A stretch of 8,508 bases of DNA from Dehalococcoidia bacterium UBA1151 (GTDB taxonomy: Bacteria > Chloroflexota > Dehalococcoidia > Lucifugimonadales > Lucifugimonadaceae): assembly GCA_002311865.1 (NCBI GenBank), contig DBZV01000116.1, forward strand, positions 21,751 to 30,258, read 5' to 3'. Shown here piece after piece: positions 5,811 through 8,508 of this stretch. The notes under the pieces were generated by a model that saw only the letters and a list, made by a program, of their open reading frames with translations, was not told where the DNA came from and made no database searches. Positions within the stretch are counted from its first letter, which is position 1. Each line of letters begins with the position of its first letter. The translations under genes were made by a program, and so were the position numbers.

Positions 5811-6572
5811 CTACGGGTTCCGCTGCCGCAACGCCTCATAAAGCATGATTCCGGCTGTGACAGAAGCATTCAGAGACTCTATCTGTCCCCTTAGAGGCAG
5901 CGATGCGAGGAAGTCGCACTTCTCCCGGATTATGCGGGACATTCCGTCACCTTCTGAGCCGATTACAAGTGCAACCGGGCCCGTCATATCAATGTCCGTG
6001 TAATTCTGATCGGCGTGATCATCCAGGCCCACCGTCCATAGACCCGCCGCTTTGATCTCATCCAGCGCCCGAGAAAGATTCACGACCCTGGAGACCGGCA
6101 CGTGTTGCAGCGCTCCAGCCGATGCACGGATCGCGCCCGGCGATACGCCGGCCGCCCGACGCTCCGGAATGACCAACCCATGTCCACCCGCGCCATCAAC
6201 AGAGCGTGCAATCGCACCCAAATTCTGCGGATCCTCAACGCCGTCCAACACAACGATGAGCGCTGCTTCCTCGCCCCCGGTGGCATCGAGCAGCAACTGG
6301 TCCAGCGCTATGTAGTCCGGATCTGGAGCTAGTGCGATCACGCCCTGGTGCTTGTTGGTGTTGGACTCGCGATCCATCGCCCGCCGACCAACCATTTCAA
6401 CTGGCACGTTGCGCTCCTGAGCACCTTCAACGATCGACCTGATCTGCGGCCCTTGCTCAATATCCTCTTGCAGCAAGATCCGCTCCAGTCTGGAACTGGA
6501 ACGAAGCGCCTCAAGCACTGCTCGTCTTCCTTCAACGGTATGTCGATTACGGCCCGGACGGTGTTTAGGCAT
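5811..6572 (-). CDS. rlmB: RlmB/TrmH-type (SpoU) 23S rRNA 2'-O-methyltransferase
   Basis: This SAM-dependent enzyme is expected to methylate the 2'-O of a guanosine in 23S rRNA (G2251 in E. coli) or a related RNA site. It has 253 residues, close to the RlmB norm. The N-terminal L30e-like RNA-binding domain spans about residues 10-85 and begins with the usual GRRAVLEAL. The SPOUT catalytic domain (105-250) carries the three motifs of the trefoil knot. Motif 1 is DPQNLGAIAR, with N117 and R123. Motif 2 is VIGSEGDGMSR, with E207. Motif 3 is LPLRGQIESLNASVTAG, with S233 and N235. Its ATG overlaps the end of the aldo/keto reductase by 8 bp (ATGCCTAA), so translation is probably coupled. RlmB is the best fit by length and domain order, but other SpoU paralogues (TrmH, thiostrepton-resistance type) cannot be fully excluded. 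Confidence 0.93.
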   Translation of the reverse strand: MPKHRPGRNRHTVEGRRAVLEALRSSSRLERILLQEDIEQGPQIRSIVEGAQERNVPVEMVGRRAMDRESNTNKHQGVIALAPDPDYIALDQLLLDATGGEEAALIVVLDGVEDPQNLGAIARSVDGAGGHGLVIPERRAAGVSPGAIRASAGALQHVPVSRVVNLSRALDEIKAAGLWTVGLDDHADQNYTDIDMTGPVALVIGSEGDGMSRIIREKCDFLASLPLRGQIESLNASVTAGIMLYEALRQRNP

Positions 6573-7473
6573 CTAGATTGAAGTCCCGCAGTATCTCTGC
6601 CAGTTCAGCCATGTCAGATTCCGATAGCGACCAGTCTGCTGACGCCGCGTTCTGAATCGCCTGCTCAGGAGTCTTGGCGCCAACAATGCAACTGGCCATA
6701 CTTGGATGAGCCAACGTCCACGCAACAGCTAGATCGCCACCAGATCGCCCGTGATCCCCGGCCCAGCCGAGGAGTTGCGTAACAATTGGCATGATGCGGC
6801 TGAATGCATCATCCTGGAACGCCGCCATCCCCGACCGCTCATCACCTGCGTCGAACCTGTGTCCCGGACGGTATTTGCCCGTCAGCATGCCCTTCGCCAG
6901 CGGTGAGTGTGCGATAACGCCAATGCCAAGGTCCAGACAGGCAGGAAGTACATCGGCCTCCGGGTATCGGTAGAGCATGTTGTAACGGGGCTGGCTGCTG
7001 CTGATCAGACCGTATTGTGCAGCCTCACGGTGCTGATCCGCGGTGAAGTTTGAGACGCCAATATGCCTGATCTTGCCCGCCTCCTTCAACGCCAGAAGAC
7101 CTTCCATCGTCTGCTTGATCGGAGTCTCTGGTCGCGGGCTGTGGAGTTGGTAGAGATCAACGTAATCCGTCCCCAGGCCCGCCAGACTATTCTCGATGGC
7201 TGAGTTCATGTGCTCAAGAGTGTGATCGCCAGTGAGCTTGGTCGCCAGAAACACGTCCTGCCGCTTCCCGCGCAGCGCTTTGCCCAGTACCGACTCGCTG
7301 GTGCGGTACCCCTCAGCCGTATCGATAAACGTGGCTCCAGCCTCAATGGACGCGTGGATCGTGGCGATGGCCTGATCGTCCGGAATCTCGCCCATCCCGC
7401 CGCCCAGAGGCCATGCCCCCAGGCAGACCGCTGAGACCATCGGACCATTGGTGCCAAGTTGCCGACGTTCCAC
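6565..7473 (-). CDS. Aldo/keto reductase
   Basis: This is an NAD(P)H-dependent carbonyl reductase with a TIM-barrel fold, cytoplasmic, 302 residues from GTG 7473. In that numbering the catalytic tetrad is complete: D51 and Y56 (FIDTAEGY), K79 (LATKL) and H111 (YQLHSP). IGVSNF (138-143), the SQPRYN strand (about 160-165) and HSPLAKGMLTGKY are further family signatures. The frame extends to 7542, but GTG 7473 has AGGGGG (7485-7480) 6 nt upstream and gives the standard N-terminus VERRQLGTNG, so it is preferred. The longer form would add 23 hydrophobic or basic residues unusual for the family. It overlaps rlmB downstream and is divergent from the Gfo/Idh gene, with which it may share regulation. 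Its closest general resemblance is to YhdN/AKR11-like sugar or aldehyde reductases. The substrate is not assignable. Confidence 0.95.
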   Translation of the reverse strand: MERRQLGTNGPMVSAVCLGAWPLGGGMGEIPDDQAIATIHASIEAGATFIDTAEGYRTSESVLGKALRGKRQDVFLATKLTGDHTLEHMNSAIENSLAGLGTDYVDLYQLHSPRPETPIKQTMEGLLALKEAGKIRHIGVSNFTADQHREAAQYGLISSSQPRYNMLYRYPEADVLPACLDLGIGVIAHSPLAKGMLTGKYRPGHRFDAGDERSGMAAFQDDAFSRIMPIVTQLLGWAGDHGRSGGDLAVAWTLAHPSMASCIVGAKTPEQAIQNAASADWSLSESDMAELAEILRDFNLDA

Positions 7474-7479
7474 TATTCG

Positions 7480-7485
7480 CCCCCT
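7480..7485 (-). promoter_or_regulatory. Ribosome-binding site AGGGGG deciding the GTG start of the aldo/keto reductase
   Basis: On the minus strand AGGGGG is separated from GTG at 7473 by six bases (CGAATA). The same layout, a run of five or six G and then six bases, precedes the SDR GTG (2747) and the small ORF ATG (5670). That supports all three starts. Confidence 0.65.
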
Positions 7486-7507
7486 GAAAAAGATAATTCC
7501 GCCCGCT

Positions 7508-7529
7508 CGATACATAATCAAGGGTATCG
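7508..7529. promoter_or_regulatory. Operator-like inverted repeat in the divergent promoter region
   Basis: CGATAC (7508-7513) and GTATCG (7524-7529) are exact complements separated by 10 bp. They lie in the 121-bp gap between the divergent aldo/keto reductase and Gfo/Idh genes. The repeat encloses CATAAT (7513-7518), one mismatch from a -10 box on the plus strand. TACAAT (7552-7557) is another possible -10. Neither has a good -35 box at the right distance. A dimeric repressor or activator could bind here. The regulator is not in the window. Confidence 0.35.
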
Positions 7530-7594
7530 CCAACTCGCACACCCGGTCGAATACAATCGTCGCAATTCAGGAAACACTCGAGGCGAGGATATCT

Positions 7595-8508
7595 ATGACC
7601 GAATCACGCACCGCCAGACTTGGGTTCATTGGAGCTGGCTGGTGGACCACTTCCAACCACATGCCAGCACTGCGAGATCGCGATGATGTTGAGTTCGCAG
7701 CGGTATGCCGCATTGGCGCCGACGAGTTGCAGCGTGTCAAAAGCGAGTTCGGATTCGAAGTGGCCACAGAAGACTTCGAGAAGCTCCTGGAGATTCCTGA
7801 TCTGGATGGCGTGATTGTCTCCTCCCCGCACGGTTTTCATTACGAACACGCAATCGCGGCCCTGCGGCGCGGCCTCCACGTGATGTGCGAAAAACCCCTG
7901 ACAACGAACGCCGATCACGCCCGCGAACTTGTTGCCGAAGCAAAACGGCAGGGTGTTCACCTGCTAATTCCGCACGGCTGGCACTACTCGCCGTTCGTCC
8001 AGGAAGCAAAAGAGCGGATGGACCGCGGCGAAGTGGGCACCGTGGAGTTCGTCCAGTGTCACATGGCGTCACCGCTAAGAGGCCTGCTCACCGGCGGGAA
8101 GTTTGAGTACGACCCGGCCAACATGTTCATGCCTCCGGAATCGTCAACCTGGGCCGACCCAAACATCGCGGGCGGTGGCTATGGCTTCTCGCAGATGACG
8201 CACTCCGCGGCAATGCTTTACTGGCTAACGGGTCTCTCGCCACAGAAAGTCTTCGCCGTGATGTCGGCGCCGGGTTCGCAAGTGGAGCTGTACGACGCTA
8301 TGAGTGTCCAGTTCGATGGCGGCGTTATCGGATCGTTTTCCGGCGCAGGTACGGTGCCAGCCGACCGGGGATTCCAGCTTGATATCCGAATCTTCGGCAC
8401 TGAAGGCGTGCTCAGCCTCGACTTCGAGCGTGCCCGACTGCAAGTCCTGCGAGACGATGGCAACCACTATGAATCAGACCTCGCCACCAACGCCGGTGAT
8501 TACGCGTG
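7595..8508 (+). CDS. Gfo/Idh/MocA-family oxidoreductase, 3' truncated
   Basis: This NAD(P)-dependent oxidoreductase is of the glucose-fructose oxidoreductase/inositol dehydrogenase type, acting on sugars or cyclitols. The ATG at 7595 has GAGGA (7585-7589) five bases upstream. The frame runs open to the window edge, giving 304 codons of a usual 340-390. The N-terminal Rossmann domain (8-125) starts with LGFIGAGWWTTSNHMPAL. The dinucleotide loop reads GAGWWT, lacking the third Gly of GxGxxG. CEKPLTT gives the signature EKP at 99-101, with catalytic K100. The C-terminal alpha/beta domain has GGGYGFSQMTHSAAMLYW, with H203 at the usual active-site His. RIFGTEGVLSLDF (265-277) is the usual late strand. 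It is divergent from the aldo/keto reductase. The substrate cannot be called, and similar sequences are often just labelled dehydrogenase. Confidence 0.95.
   Translation, partial: MTESRTARLGFIGAGWWTTSNHMPALRDRDDVEFAAVCRIGADELQRVKSEFGFEVATEDFEKLLEIPDLDGVIVSSPHGFHYEHAIAALRRGLHVMCEKPLTTNADHARELVAEAKRQGVHLLIPHGWHYSPFVQEAKERMDRGEVGTVEFVQCHMASPLRGLLTGGKFEYDPANMFMPPESSTWADPNIAGGGYGFSQMTHSAAMLYWLTGLSPQKVFAVMSAPGSQVELYDAMSVQFDGGVIGSFSGAGTVPADRGFQLDIRIFGTEGVLSLDFERARLQVLRDDGNHYESDLATNAGDYA

Noticed and set aside
5635..5894. Plus-strand frames across the small ORF and the rlmB end
   Set aside because: No ribosome-binding site, no recognisable motif, and they run into rlmB antisense. The minus-strand 51-residue ORF has the better start signal.
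7474..7542. Longer N-terminus of the aldo/keto reductase
   Set aside because: GTG 7473 has AGGGGG at 6 nt and gives the family's usual start. The longer form would occupy the divergent promoter gap.

Overview
The window is about 8.5 kb of compact, moderately GC-rich bacterial DNA. It holds nine genes, two of them cut by the window edges, with short gaps and no tRNA, rRNA, insertion sequence or CRISPR array. Most genes are small-molecule metabolic enzymes: an enolase-superfamily sugar-acid dehydratase, an SDR, a D-2-hydroxyacid dehydrogenase, an aldo/keto reductase and a Gfo/Idh/MocA oxidoreductase. With them are a 14-helix MFS exporter, a HAD phosphatase and one housekeeping rRNA methyltransferase. 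This density of unlinked oxidoreductases plus a COG4948-type enolase paralogue resembles uncultivated Chloroflexota such as SAR202/Dehalococcoidia. That placement is inference from gene content only; no phylogenetic marker was tested.

Layout. Bases 1-918 (+) carry the C-terminal three quarters of a mandelate racemase/galactonate dehydratase-like enzyme. It is followed by a small two-helix membrane protein (936-1271, +). That gene meets the HAD phosphatase (1969-1268, -) tail to tail, and their stop codons share one CTAG. Reading leftward, the minus-strand operon is MFS exporter (4314-2749), SDR (2747-1995), HAD (1969-1268). The SDR starts one base after the MFS stop. Divergent from the MFS gene is a D-2-hydroxyacid dehydrogenase (4450/4483-5499, +), which probably starts at CTG and lacks the usual catalytic Glu. 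It converges on a 51-residue acidic orphan protein (5670-5515, -). Further right, an aldo/keto reductase (7473-6565, -) overlaps an RlmB-type 23S rRNA methyltransferase (6572-5811, -) by 8 bp. A 121-bp divergent promoter region with an operator-like inverted repeat separates it from a Gfo/Idh/MocA oxidoreductase (7595 to the window end, +).

How they fit together. The MFS-SDR-HAD operon is the one clear co-transcribed metabolic unit: export plus a redox and a phosphatase step on an unknown small molecule. The dehydratase, hydroxyacid dehydrogenase, aldo/keto reductase and Gfo/Idh enzyme are all of types used in sugar or sugar-acid catabolism. They sit in different transcription units, so one shared pathway is not demonstrated.

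I found no convincing new multi-gene system. The points most worth checking are the CTG start and the Glu-to-Tyr active-site change in the hydroxyacid dehydrogenase, the lysine-free 51-residue protein, and the inverted repeats in the non-coding gaps.
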